NCBI RefSeq assembly: GCF_034932365.1
Contig: NZ_JAYGHR010000016.1
Location: 1 to 64,000, forward strand
Length of the DNA stretch: 64,000 nucleotides
Direction of reading: 5' to 3'
From: Capilliphycus robustus
GTDB lineage: Bacteria; Cyanobacteriota; Cyanobacteriia; Cyanobacteriales; Microcoleaceae
In this document: positions 37,166 through 46,257 of the stretch, one piece after another
Layout of the letters: each line of letters begins with the position of its first letter
How positions within the stretch are numbered: position 1 is the stretch's first letter
Notes under the pieces: generated by a model
Database searches by the model: none
What the model saw: only the letters and a program-made list of their open reading frames with translations
What the model was told of the DNA's origin: nothing
Translations under genes and position numbers: made by a program

Positions 37166-37588
37166 TTAATTAATATTACATTGTTTTCCGCTAGTTTCAG
37201 AGAAAGTCTTCACTAAGTTAGAAATGGTTTCAGCGAGTTGGAAGTCTAGAGGCGTTAACCCCCCTTGATCGTGAGTGGTTAAGCTAATGGTTACTCTATT
37301 ATAGGATACCAAAATATCAGGATGATGACCTAACGTTTCGGCGGGTTCTACTAAACAATTGATGAAATTAATCGACTCTATAAAGTTGTTAAAAGTATGA
37401 GTATAAATAATCGTTTGATTTTCCCGTTTCCAATCCGGTAATTTTGACAAAAGTTGAGTAATTTCTACCTCAGTTAAACGTCTGCGATCATCGGTTTGAC
37501 TGTGTTGAACCAATACAAAAGGATTCTCTGTTCCCGATAAAGATTGATGAGTGATCAGGCTAATTGCGAGGATTGATATAATTTCCAT
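37166..37588 (-). CDS. Pterin-4a-carbinolamine dehydratase
   Basis: Residues ~35-130 match the pterin-4a-carbinolamine dehydratase (DCoH) family: LTEVEITQLLSKLPDWKREN, then FINCLVEPAETLGHHPDILV with the active-site HHP, and TTHDQGGLTPLDFQLA. The enzyme dehydrates 4a-hydroxytetrahydropterin, as used by aromatic amino-acid hydroxylases; in cyanobacteria without such hydroxylases its role is uncertain. The protein is longer than the usual ~100 residues because of an N-terminal stretch (MEIISILAISLITHQSLSGT) that looks like a short signal peptide. No Met lies between it and the domain. The gene is just downstream of gyrA on the same strand (65-bp gap). Confidence 0.88.
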   Translation of the reverse strand: MEIISILAISLITHQSLSGTENPFVLVQHSQTDDRRRLTEVEITQLLSKLPDWKRENQTIIYTHTFNNFIESINFINCLVEPAETLGHHPDILVSYNRVTISLTTHDQGGLTPLDFQLAETISNLVKTFSETSGKQCNIN

Positions 37589-37653
37589 AGTCCCAAATAC
37601 TGGAATTCAGAATAGGGAATTGATTGTTAATTCCCCATTCCAAATCGTTTGAT

Positions 37654-40278
37654 TTATTCTTCTGAATCTCCGGCTTCGACTGAGGTTTCGACTTCAGTTT
37701 CGGTTTCGACTTCGACTTCTTTTTCTGAAGGGGGTACAATCGCAACAGCCGCGATCGCATCTTCATCATCGAGGCGTTGAACTCGCACTCCCGTTGCACT
37801 CCGAGATTGATTCGGAATGGCATTAACAGCCTGACGAATAATAATTCCTCGACTGGTAATTAACATCAACTCATCGTTTTCATTAACGACTTGTAAGCCA
37901 ACAACTTCATCACTGGCTAAATGTTGTTTAAACTTAGTCGCAATGATGCCTTTTCCAGCGCGATTTTGTAGGCGGAATTGAGACACAGGAACTCGTTTTC
38001 CATATCCACCTGCGGTAATCACCATAATCGCCAGTTCTTGGTTATTTTCAACGGTGATTTCTTCGGCTTCTGTTTCCAACAATGCCTCGTCTTCTATCTC
38101 CGTTTCTTCACTGTCCAATTGGGCAATACTTGAAACAATCGTACTGGGTAAAATATCCATGCTAATCAGTTCATCTTTTTTACCCAACTTCATTGATTTT
38201 ACGCCTCTTGTTGCTCGTCCTAAAGGGCGTAATTGTTTATGATCGGTTCTAAAGTGAATTGCCATCCCCAGACGGGAACCGATGATAATACTATCATCAA
38301 CTTTTGCCAGTCTAACCCAGCGTAATTCGTCGCCTTCTCCCAAAGAAATGGCAATTAATCCATTCGCCCGAATATTACTAAACGCAGATAATTCAGTTTT
38401 TTTGATGTAGCCACCTGTGGTTAACATCACTAAATAATCGTTATCTGTAAATTCACTCACAGCGACAATCGACGTGATCCGTTCCTGTTTAGGAATGGGC
38501 AACATTTGGACGATGGGAACGCCTCGGGCGGTGCGGGAAGCAACAGGAATTTGATAGGCTTTGAGACAGTAAACCACACCGCGATCGCTAAAGAACAAAA
38601 TGCTATCGTGATCACAACAACTCAAGAAGTGATCGATGCCATCATCTTCTTTCATTTTGGCGCCCGATTTTCCACGAGTTGCCCGATTTTGAGCGTCGAA
38701 GGTGTTAACAGGCATTCGTTTGATATAACCCTGTTCTGTTAACAGAATAATGGCTTTTTCATTGGCAATTAAATCTGTATCTTCGAGTTCTCCGTCGCTG
38801 TGTTCAATTTCCGTTCTACGGGGTGAACCGTGACGCTCTTTGAGTTCAAGGGCTTCGTTTTCAATGATTTCTAGAATTCGTTCTCGACGCGCTAAAATAT
38901 CTTGCAAATCGGCAATGACATTTTGCAGTTCGTCATGTTCGGCTTGAATTTTGTTCGCTTCTAATGCTGTTAAACGCCGCAATTGCATTTGTAAAATCGC
39001 ATCGGCTTGAACTTCTGAAAGTTCAAATCCTTCAATCAGTTCTTGTTTGGCAGTGGGTGTATCAGCCGCATGACGAATTAAGCTGATAATCCCGTCTAAA
39101 TTCTCGAGGGCAATTAACAATCCTTGCAAAAGATGATCGCGTTCTTCGGCTTTTCTGAGTTCATATTCGGTGCGTCGCCGAATGGTTTCTACTCGGAATT
39201 CTAGGAAAACTTCTAGATATCGCTTCAGGGTTAGGCGTTCGGGTCTACTATTAACTAACGCCAACATATTCGCCCCAAAATTGGTTTGTAGAGGCGTTTG
39301 TTTGTAGAGGTTGTTGAGGACAACACGGGGGTAAGCATCCCGTCTTAATTCCACAACAATTCGCATTCCTTGGCGATCGCTTTCATCCCGAATATCAGAA
39401 ATCCCATCAATGCGTTTATCATTAACCATTTCAGCGATTTTTTCAATCAGCGCCGCTTTGTTGGTTTGATAGGGAAGTTCGGTGATAATAATCGCTTCTT
39501 TGTCGGGACGTCCTCGTTGTTGGAGGGTTTCAATTTGGGCGACACCCCGCATGGTGATTGAACCCTGGCCTGTTGTATAGGCTTCACGAATTCCCGATCG
39601 GCCCAAAATCTTCGCCCCGGTGGGAAAATCAGGCCCTGGAATGTATTTCATCAGTTCGAGATCGGTGATTTCGGGATTATAAATCATCGCGATCAACCCG
39701 TCTACGAGTTCACCTAAGTTGTGGGGGGGTACGTTGGTCGCCATCCCCACTGCAATTCCCGATGAACCGTTGAGTAACAGTTGCGGGATGCGGGCGGGTA
39801 AAACCAGGGGTTCTTGCTGTGATCCGTCGAAGTTATCGCCATAATTAACGGTTTCTGCATCGATATCGCGCAGCATCGCATCAAACGTCAGCGACTGGAG
39901 GCGACATTCGGTGTATCGCATCGCCGCCGGGGGGTCGTTATCGATCGAACCGAAGTTTCCGTGACCTTCAATTAAAGGCGATCGCATCGAAAAATTCTGC
40001 GCCATTCTCACCAGCGCATCATAAACGGCGCCATCTCCGTGCGGGTGATATTTACCCAAGACTTCCCCAACCACACGGGCGCACTTCCGAAAGGGGCGAT
40101 CGGGCATTAAACCCAACTCGTGCATGGCGTAGAGAATGCGACGATGCACAGGCTTGAAACCATCCCGCGCATCTGGCAAAGCCCGACCTACAATCACGCT
40201 CATGGCGTATTCTAGATAGGATTGTTGCATTTCTTCACGCAGATCTCGGGGAACTATGCGCTCCTCTGAAGTGCTCAT
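37654..40278 (-). CDS. gyrA: DNA gyrase subunit A
   Basis: The 874-residue protein has the catalytic Tyr122 in AAMRYTE, the helix-turn-helix region (KYHPHGDGAVYDALVRMAQN), the long coiled-coil arm and the C-terminal beta-pinwheel. The pinwheel's GyrA box appears as QNRATRGKSG, which supports gyrase rather than topoisomerase IV. With GyrB it introduces negative supercoils using ATP. The residue equivalent to E. coli Ser83 is Gly83 here, a site tied to quinolone sensitivity; Asp87 is conserved. The tail is acidic (VEVETETEVETSVE). The histone-deacetylase-like gene is divergent, 182 bp away. Confidence 0.96.
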   Translation of the reverse strand: MSTSEERIVPRDLREEMQQSYLEYAMSVIVGRALPDARDGFKPVHRRILYAMHELGLMPDRPFRKCARVVGEVLGKYHPHGDGAVYDALVRMAQNFSMRSPLIEGHGNFGSIDNDPPAAMRYTECRLQSLTFDAMLRDIDAETVNYGDNFDGSQQEPLVLPARIPQLLLNGSSGIAVGMATNVPPHNLGELVDGLIAMIYNPEITDLELMKYIPGPDFPTGAKILGRSGIREAYTTGQGSITMRGVAQIETLQQRGRPDKEAIIITELPYQTNKAALIEKIAEMVNDKRIDGISDIRDESDRQGMRIVVELRRDAYPRVVLNNLYKQTPLQTNFGANMLALVNSRPERLTLKRYLEVFLEFRVETIRRRTEYELRKAEERDHLLQGLLIALENLDGIISLIRHAADTPTAKQELIEGFELSEVQADAILQMQLRRLTALEANKIQAEHDELQNVIADLQDILARRERILEIIENEALELKERHGSPRRTEIEHSDGELEDTDLIANEKAIILLTEQGYIKRMPVNTFDAQNRATRGKSGAKMKEDDGIDHFLSCCDHDSILFFSDRGVVYCLKAYQIPVASRTARGVPIVQMLPIPKQERITSIVAVSEFTDNDYLVMLTTGGYIKKTELSAFSNIRANGLIAISLGEGDELRWVRLAKVDDSIIIGSRLGMAIHFRTDHKQLRPLGRATRGVKSMKLGKKDELISMDILPSTIVSSIAQLDSEETEIEDEALLETEAEEITVENNQELAIMVITAGGYGKRVPVSQFRLQNRAGKGIIATKFKQHLASDEVVGLQVVNENDELMLITSRGIIIRQAVNAIPNQSRSATGVRVQRLDDEDAIAAVAIVPPSEKEVEVETETEVETSVEAGDSEE

Positions 40279-40460
40279 AGGATAAAAAACTCCGTTAATA
40301 TTCTCAATTCAGTGGTTTTGAATTCTCAAAAATTTGATAAAGTTTGTTGATCTTCCTATCCTTTTCAAATTCAATTCACGATCCTCTAAAATTATACCAT
40401 AAAATTGTTAAAGATGACCGCTTAAATGAGCGGATATTCACACCTATTGACACCAGACAA

Positions 40461-41384
40461 ATGATAACAGTTATTTACTCCGATCAATTCCTCGAACACA
40501 AAACAGGTTTGCTTCACCCGGAACGCCCGGAACGTCTGAGTGCCATTGTCAAGGCCCTGAAAACGACACCTTGGGCGGCACAAATTCACTGGCAGTTACC
40601 GACCCCTGTAACTGACTTCCAAACCACCCTAAAGCCCTTGCTAGAAGCCGTTCACACCGTTGATCATATTCGACGAGTCCAGGCGATCTCAGCCAATGGT
40701 GGGGGGTATCTCGATGGCGACACCCCGATTTCGGCGGAAAGTTACGAGGTGGCTTTATTGGCTGTGAATGCTTGGTTAGACGGGATTAACTCCGTTTTGC
40801 AGAAGAACCAACCCGCTTTTGTTCTGGCCCGTCCACCTGGACATCACGCCGAAGCGAATCGAGGGATGGGATTTTGTTTGTTTTCTAATGCCGCAATTGC
40901 CGCTTATTATGCCCTACAACAACCGGGAATTAACAAAGTCGCCATTCTCGATTGGGATGTACATCATGGTAACGGAACTCAAGCGATTATTGAAAAGAAT
41001 CCGGCGATCGCTTATTGTTCTTTACATCAATCTCCCTGCTATCCAGGAACCGGTTTTGAACAAGAACAGGGGGCTTACAATAATGTTTTAAATATCCCGA
41101 TGTCACCGGGAAGCACAATTGCTTTATACAAGGGCGCATTTGAACAGAAAGTGATGCCATTTTTGCAAAGTTTTCAGCCGGATTTATTAATTGTCAGTGC
41201 CGGTTATGATGCCAACCAGGATGATCCGTTGGCTAGTATTTCTTTGCATCCAGAAGACTATGGATTATTCACCCAATATTGTCTACAAATAACATCTAAA
41301 ATTTTATTTGGACTAGAAGGCGGTTATGATCTAGTCAGTTTAGCCCAGTCCGTTGTGGCAACGATTGCATCCTGTTTGGTTTAA
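40461..41384 (+). CDS. Histone-deacetylase-family (AcuC/acetoin utilization-like) amidohydrolase
   Basis: The 307-residue protein has the family's zinc and catalytic motifs: HPERPERLSAIV near the N-terminus, RPPGHHAEANRGMGFC with the His-His pair, DWDVHHGNGTQ (zinc Asp and His), SAGYDANQDDPL and EGGYDLVS. Bacterial members remove acetyl or similar acyl groups from proteins or polyamines; the substrate here is unknown. The frame is open from 40344, but the 39 extra residues have no family similarity. The ATG at 40461 (MITVIYSDQFLEHKTG) is the usual start. A repeat-core hairpin terminator follows. Confidence 0.92.
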   Translation: MITVIYSDQFLEHKTGLLHPERPERLSAIVKALKTTPWAAQIHWQLPTPVTDFQTTLKPLLEAVHTVDHIRRVQAISANGGGYLDGDTPISAESYEVALLAVNAWLDGINSVLQKNQPAFVLARPPGHHAEANRGMGFCLFSNAAIAAYYALQQPGINKVAILDWDVHHGNGTQAIIEKNPAIAYCSLHQSPCYPGTGFEQEQGAYNNVLNIPMSPGSTIALYKGAFEQKVMPFLQSFQPDLLIVSAGYDANQDDPLASISLHPEDYGLFTQYCLQITSKILFGLEGGYDLVSLAQSVVATIASCLV

Positions 41385-41400
41385 AAAATCATCGCTTATC

Positions 41401-41446
41401 AACCCGGTTTGTTTGGGGATCAGTGATCTTGAGAAACCGGGTTTTT
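41401..41446 (+). terminator. Hairpin terminator after the deacetylase-like gene
   Basis: AACCCGGTTT (41401-41410) pairs with AAACCGGGTTTTTG (from 41434) and has inner GATCAGTGATC symmetry. The stem ends in a run of five T and starts 17 bp after the stop. It uses the dispersed AACCCGGTTT core. Confidence 0.65.
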
Positions 41447-41618
41447 GTTGGGCTTAAGAAAATATTAAACTCAAAAACCAAACTGAAAACTTGACCCCAA
41501 GAGTGATCGCTAGACTGAGAAGGTGATTTGAGGATCAATTTCTACCTTTTGATAGTGAACATTGAGAGAAAACGATCCGTCATAATAGAGAGATACTGTT
41601 ACCGTGAGGTTTTGCTTA

Positions 41619-42152
41619 GTGAAACATCAAAGTCCAACACCGAAAAAAAATACCACGCCGATCAATGAGGATATCCGTTTTAAGGAAGTGATGATCATTG
41701 ATGAGGATGGTACTAATTTAGGAACAATGCCTTCCCGAGAAGCCCTTTCCATCGCCCAAGAGAAAGACCTTGATCTCGTATTAGTCAGTGATACAGCCAC
41801 ACCTCCAGTCTGTCGAATTCTTGACTACGGCAAATACAAATATCAACAGTTAAAAAGCAAAGACAATCGCCGTCAGTCGAGTAAAAGTCAACTCAAAGAA
41901 TTAAAGATGCGCTACAAAATAGAAGAACATGATTATGCAGTGCGCGTCAACCATGCGAAGCGATTCTTGACATCAGGAAACTCAGTGAAAGCTACCGTTA
42001 CACTCCGAGGACGAGAAAACTTACATGGTGATTTGGCCAAAGATTTATTAGATCGCATGGCGACCGATCTCGAAGAATTTGCCCAAATTCAACAATCTCC
42101 GAAGCGAGAAGGGGGTCGTATCACGATGTTGTTGGCACCCAAAAAATCCTAA
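41619..42152 (+). CDS. infC: Translation initiation factor IF-3
   Basis: The 177-residue protein has both IF-3 domains: the N-terminal INEDIRFKEVMIIDEDGTNL with PPVCRILDYGKYKYQ, a basic linker (KSKDNRRQSSKSQLKELKMR) and the C-terminal domain with VTLRGRENLHGDLAKDLLDR. IF-3 binds the 30S subunit, prevents 50S joining and checks the start codon. A GTG at 41604 is in frame. The GTG at 41619 has GAGG 9 nt upstream and gives the standard length, so I use it; IF-3 genes often have non-ATG starts. The neighbours rpmI and rplT are not here. A hairpin follows about 80 bp downstream. Confidence 0.95.
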   Translation: MKHQSPTPKKNTTPINEDIRFKEVMIIDEDGTNLGTMPSREALSIAQEKDLDLVLVSDTATPPVCRILDYGKYKYQQLKSKDNRRQSSKSQLKELKMRYKIEEHDYAVRVNHAKRFLTSGNSVKATVTLRGRENLHGDLAKDLLDRMATDLEEFAQIQQSPKREGGRITMLLAPKKS

Positions 42153-42233
42153 TGGCTATGGATCGCAAATAGCATTCAACGGTGTGATTAAATCAAGTGC
42201 GAGTCTCCTCTGATTTAAGATCAAAAATAAGTT

Positions 42234-42256
42234 CCCTCTCTACTCGCAGGAGAGGG
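42234..42256 (+). terminator. Hairpin after infC
   Basis: CCCTCTC (42234-42240) pairs with GAGAGGG (42250-42256) around a 9-nt loop. The following sequence is GGTTAGGTC, not T-rich, so termination efficiency is uncertain. Confidence 0.4.
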
Positions 42257-42352
42257 GGTTAGGTCAAACATTTTGACGGCGACTCAGAAATCGGTCTAAA
42301 AATCCGCTAAAATGTCTATTATTAATTCTATCCAATTCTTACATCTGGGAAA

Positions 42353-43090
42353 TTGTATTCCACTTATTTACTGGTCTCTCATGGAAGCCATGACCCTCGA
42401 CCGCAGCAAGCCTTAAAACAGCTAGCAGATCGGTTGAAAAATCGAATTAACCTTCGATTATTACCCAGTTCACCTTCTCCGGTCTTGGCAACCGCTACTT
42501 TAGAATGTTCTCCTGTTCCTTTACATGAACAAATTAAACAGTATGCAGAATATACCCGAAATTTGGGATTAAATCAACTGGAAATTTTACCGTTATTTCT
42601 ACTTCCCGGAGTTCATGTCAAAGAAGATATTCCTCAAGAAGTTGCGATCGCCCAAGAAGCACTCGGACGGGCGGTGAGTTTAAAAATTAAACCCTATTTG
42701 GGATATCAACTATCTCGTTTAGCAACAAAACTCACCTATCAAATGACTTCTATTCCTTGTGAAGTTTGGATTTTACTCAGTCATGGAAGTCGCCGTCCTC
42801 TAGGAAATCAACCCGTTGAAGAATTAGCGAGTCAATTAGGGGCTATTCCGGCTTATTGGTCAATTTCTCCGAGTTTAGAATCGCAAATTGAAGCATTAGT
42901 AAAAACCGGATATAAAAACATTGGCATTTTGCCTTATTTTATCTTTGCCGGAGGAATAACTGATGCGATCGCTCGTTTGAGTGAAGAATTAGCCGAAAAA
43001 TACCAGAGCGTTACATTTCGTGTTGCTGAACCCTTGGGAGTGAATGATACCTTAGTTGATTTAGTCGTTGATATTTTGATGGAGAATTGA
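42353..43090 (+). CDS. CbiX-type sirohydrochlorin chelatase
   Basis: The 245-residue protein has two CbiX half-domains, each starting with a LLVSHGS or LLSHGSR metal-ligand motif (residues ~6-12 and ~143-149). It continues with ILPLFLLPGVHVKEDIPQEV and ILPYFIFAGGITD. The family inserts Co, Ni or Fe into sirohydrochlorin for cobalamin, F430 or siroheme. Cyanobacteria use such enzymes for siroheme or vitamin B12 synthesis; the metal cannot be told here. The start is a TTG at 42353 with a GGGA 5 nt upstream. No ATG in frame lies before the first motif. It is convergent with the adenylate cyclase at 43116-44477. Confidence 0.88.
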   Translation: MYSTYLLVSHGSHDPRPQQALKQLADRLKNRINLRLLPSSPSPVLATATLECSPVPLHEQIKQYAEYTRNLGLNQLEILPLFLLPGVHVKEDIPQEVAIAQEALGRAVSLKIKPYLGYQLSRLATKLTYQMTSIPCEVWILLSHGSRRPLGNQPVEELASQLGAIPAYWSISPSLESQIEALVKTGYKNIGILPYFIFAGGITDAIARLSEELAEKYQSVTFRVAEPLGVNDTLVDLVVDILMEN

Positions 43091-43115
43091 CGGATAAACC
43101 TTAAGTCTCAGTTAT

Positions 43116-44477
43116 TCAGTCAACCGTTAGAGATTCAGCTTTTGGCCTGACTGAACTTTTCTTTCCTTTCAATAAATAAGTCGTCATTTCTCCCTTGCCT
43201 TTGACTAAAATTGCACCGCGTTTTTCAAACAAAAACTCATCTTTGATAGAATTATAGGTGGTTTCCGTGACTTGAATTTCATTGGCGATCCCATGAGATT
43301 CCATGCGACTGGCAATATTAACCGTATCTCCCCAGAGATCATAAATAAACTTTTTCATCCCAATAACACCCGCGACAACAGGGCCAATAGCGATTCCAAT
43401 TCGCATCTGAAATGTTTGTCCGGTTTCTGCGTTAAACTCTCTGATAGTCTGCTGCATATCTAACGCCATATTAGCAATAGCTTGAGCATAATTTTCTTGC
43501 GGAACAGGTAATCCCGCAACCACCATATAGGCATCACCAATGGTTTTTATTTTCTCCAGATTATGTTTATCAGCTAAATGATCAAAACGCGAAAAAATTT
43601 TACCGAGAAGTTGTACCAATTCAGCCGGAGGCATTTTTCCTGACAATTCAGTAAATCCAACAATATCACCAAATAAAACCCCCGCATTGCTAAAATTATC
43701 AGCAATAGTCACAGGTTTTTCTTTTAAACGTTCGGCAATCGGAACAGGTAAAATATTAAGTAATAACGTTTCAGAGCGCTCCTGTTCAAATTGTAGTTGT
43801 TCGTAAGCTGCTTGTAAAGCACGACGAGAATTAAACTCAGCCCGAGCTAAACGATCATACAAATAAACCGAAAGATTGCTAATCAAACAAATCCAGAAAA
43901 AATAAAGGAATAAAAAATCGGCAGTCATCCAAGCACTGGGAAATTGAACCTCTAAATTGAGCAAGATTTGTGTCCCCAAATAATAGGCAAAAGTTCCGAC
44001 TTGACCGATTAAATGAAGTGGCCAACAAAAGGGGATTAAAGTTGCTAAAGAAAAAAACGTTAACGGCCATTCAATAATTGCAGGTTGAGAAAGTCCTTGT
44101 AATGTTGCTCTAATTTGGGGACTGAGGGTAATTAACCAAGTCAATAATAAAAAAATAAAACCCGGATAACGAACACCAATTGCTGTCCGCAGTAACAATA
44201 AACCCACAAATAAACCGAGTTCAACACTCAGTTGAGTCAGTAGCCAACCGAGTTTAAAATGTTCTGGATGAAACAGTAAATTGTTAACCTGAGATAGCAT
44301 AAACGTCAGATAGGAAATAAAGGCGAGTCCCACTCCTAAACTCAGTCGTTGATGAATAAAACGATGTCGCCAAACTTCGTAGTTGGGGGCTGATCTTATG
44401 TCGGGACTCTCAAAAAGTGCTGTGAGTCGCCTATTGATAAAATCACTGAACCCCTGATCACCCTTTAACCTTTCCAT
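43116..44477 (-). CDS. Membrane adenylate cyclase (class III)
   Basis: The 453-residue protein has six hydrophobic segments over residues ~50-215, then a short coiled coil (QAAYEQLQFEQERSETLLLN) and a class III cyclase domain (~230-435). Metal-binding Asp271 lies in FGDIVGFT and a second Asp in KIKTIGDAYMVV. The Lys of KIKTIGD and the Asp of FIYDLWGDTVN specify ATP; Asn and Arg in NIASRMES are transition-state residues. All catalytic features are intact, so it should make cAMP. The membrane part may sense a membrane or redox state; this is inference. It is the second adenylate cyclase of the window, with different sensor modules from the first. Confidence 0.93.
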   Translation of the reverse strand: MERLKGDQGFSDFINRRLTALFESPDIRSAPNYEVWRHRFIHQRLSLGVGLAFISYLTFMLSQVNNLLFHPEHFKLGWLLTQLSVELGLFVGLLLLRTAIGVRYPGFIFLLLTWLITLSPQIRATLQGLSQPAIIEWPLTFFSLATLIPFCWPLHLIGQVGTFAYYLGTQILLNLEVQFPSAWMTADFLFLYFFWICLISNLSVYLYDRLARAEFNSRRALQAAYEQLQFEQERSETLLLNILPVPIAERLKEKPVTIADNFSNAGVLFGDIVGFTELSGKMPPAELVQLLGKIFSRFDHLADKHNLEKIKTIGDAYMVVAGLPVPQENYAQAIANMALDMQQTIREFNAETGQTFQMRIGIAIGPVVAGVIGMKKFIYDLWGDTVNIASRMESHGIANEIQVTETTYNSIKDEFLFEKRGAILVKGKGEMTTYLLKGKKSSVRPKAESLTVD

Positions 44478-44714
44478 GATGGCTCACCTTAGTTGTACTT
44501 GAAAGTTAAAATGGTTTAGCCTCGTTAGTCAATCTAATGTCAAAGTTTAAGGTACAATACTCTAATATTTAGTCCTCATACACCCATGATCAACTGGATT
44601 AGCCAATAAGTTCCTCAGTCTTGTTCATCTTTATATTGTGAATGATACTGTGAAAATTTGCAAGAGTCTAAGTACATTTGATCAGAAAGATTATATTGAA
44701 AAGGTAAAATTGTG

Positions 44715-46061
44715 ATGAATGATAATCCTCGCCAATTGGCATTTTTAACACTCCGAGACGTCGAACGGCGGGGAATGTATGCTGATATCGCATTGGATCA
44801 AAGGTTGCGTCAAACTGATTTGAATGGAGTTAACCGACGCCTAACAACGGAATTAGTTTATGGTTGTGTGAGAAGACGGCGCTCCCTCGATGCGTTGATT
44901 GATCAATTCGCTCAAAAAAAATCTCACCAACAACCACCAGATCTGCGAACTATTTTACATTTAGGATTTTATCAATTATGCTATCTCAGTCAAATTCCAG
45001 CTTCGGCTGCGGTGAATACAACCGTTGAACTTGCTAAAAGTAACGGCTTTTCGGGACTGGGTGGATTTGTGAATGGGATTTTGAGAGCCTATTTACGCCA
45101 ACAAGAACAGCTTGGCAATCCTAAAATTTTTATTCAAGAAGATCCCAATTTAATTAAAAATTTGGGCGAATTTTACAGTTTTCCCGATTGGATTATTGAA
45201 TATTGGCTGAATCAGTTAGGTTTAGAAGAAACCGAAAAACTAGGTCAATGGTTTAATCAATCTCCGACTATTGATTTAAGAATTAACCCCTTAAAAACCA
45301 CAATCGAAACTGTTGAAACAGAACTGAAATTAGCCGGAATAAACCTTAGCAGAATCCCTCATTTACCCCAAGCGTTAAGACTATTCGGAAGTGTCGGAGA
45401 AATTCATAAACTACCCGGTTATCCACAGGGATGGTGGAGCGTTCAAGACAGTAGCGCTCAATGGGTGAGCCATCTTCTTGATCCTCAACCCGGAGAAACC
45501 ATTATTGATGCTTGTGCGGCTCCCGGCGGAAAAACAACTCATCTTGCAGAATTAATGCAGGATACAGGTACAATATTAGCTTGCGATCGCGCTAAATCTC
45601 GATTGAAAAAAGTTCAGCAAAATCGAGAACGTTTACAACTCAAATCTATTCAAATTCAAGCGGGTGATATTCGGGAGTTTTCCCAGTATAATAATAGTGC
45701 AGATCGAGTTTTATTAGATGCGCCTTGCTCCGGCTTAGGAACCTTACATCGTCGTGCTGATGCCCGTTGGCGACATACACCCGAAAACATAGAAGAACTC
45801 TCCCAACTGCAAGCTGAACTGTTAGAAAAAACAGCAAACTTTGTTAAACCCGGAGGGTATTTAGTTTATGCAACTTGTACAATACATCCCCAAGAAAATG
45901 AGCAAATTGTTGAAGCCTTTTTAACTCATCATTCAAATTGGAAAATTGATTTACCCGATATTCCTTTAGATGACGTTCTGACTTCAGAAGGATACCTGAA
46001 AGTTTGGCCCCATCGACAAAATATGGATGGTTTCTTTATCGTTCGACTCAAACGAATATAA
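44715..46061 (+). CDS. rsmB: 16S rRNA (cytosine-967-C5)-methyltransferase RsmB
   Basis: The protein is of 448 residues. The N-terminal NusB-like domain (~1-140; LTLRDVERRGMYADIALDQR) is followed by an RsmB methyltransferase domain. This contains DACAAPGGKTTHLAELMQD (SAM site), LLDAPCSGLGTLHR with a catalytic-site Cys, and YATCTIHPQENEQIV with the second Cys. It methylates C967 of 16S rRNA using SAM. A GTG at 44712 (7 nt after AAGG) is directly followed by ATG at 44715; either could be the start, and I use the ATG. A perfect 8-bp hairpin follows the stop. Confidence 0.94.
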   Translation: MNDNPRQLAFLTLRDVERRGMYADIALDQRLRQTDLNGVNRRLTTELVYGCVRRRRSLDALIDQFAQKKSHQQPPDLRTILHLGFYQLCYLSQIPASAAVNTTVELAKSNGFSGLGGFVNGILRAYLRQQEQLGNPKIFIQEDPNLIKNLGEFYSFPDWIIEYWLNQLGLEETEKLGQWFNQSPTIDLRINPLKTTIETVETELKLAGINLSRIPHLPQALRLFGSVGEIHKLPGYPQGWWSVQDSSAQWVSHLLDPQPGETIIDACAAPGGKTTHLAELMQDTGTILACDRAKSRLKKVQQNRERLQLKSIQIQAGDIREFSQYNNSADRVLLDAPCSGLGTLHRRADARWRHTPENIEELSQLQAELLEKTANFVKPGGYLVYATCTIHPQENEQIVEAFLTHHSNWKIDLPDIPLDDVLTSEGYLKVWPHRQNMDGFFIVRLKRI

Positions 46062-46138
46062 TATTTTTTGAGTTTTACTATAGATTTGAACCTAATGCCA
46101 GTAAACAAAGTCTAAAAGAAAATTTGCAATTCTAGCCG

Positions 46139-46158
46139 ACTCTATCCCAAGATAGAGT
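46139..46158 (+). terminator. Hairpin terminator after rsmB
   Basis: ACTCTATC (46139-46146) pairs with GATAGAGT (46151-46158) around CCAA, followed by TCAAATATTTTTG. The position, 77 bp after the rsmB stop, and the T-rich tail fit intrinsic termination. Confidence 0.6.
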
Positions 46159-46182
46159 TCAAATATTTTTGACTCAATTAAC

Positions 46183-46211
46183 TTGACATTTCTTTATATT
46201 TTGTGAACAAT
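46183..46211 (+). promoter_or_regulatory. Candidate promoter of the second fasciclin gene
   Basis: TTGACA (46183-46188) is a perfect -35 consensus, with AACAAT 17 nt downstream (46206-46211) as a weak -10. It lies about 47 bp before the fasciclin start codon. Confidence 0.4.
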
Positions 46212-46257
46212 CTTAATTATAGGTTTGATAAAACTTTACAAAAAGCTTGGAGTTGCC

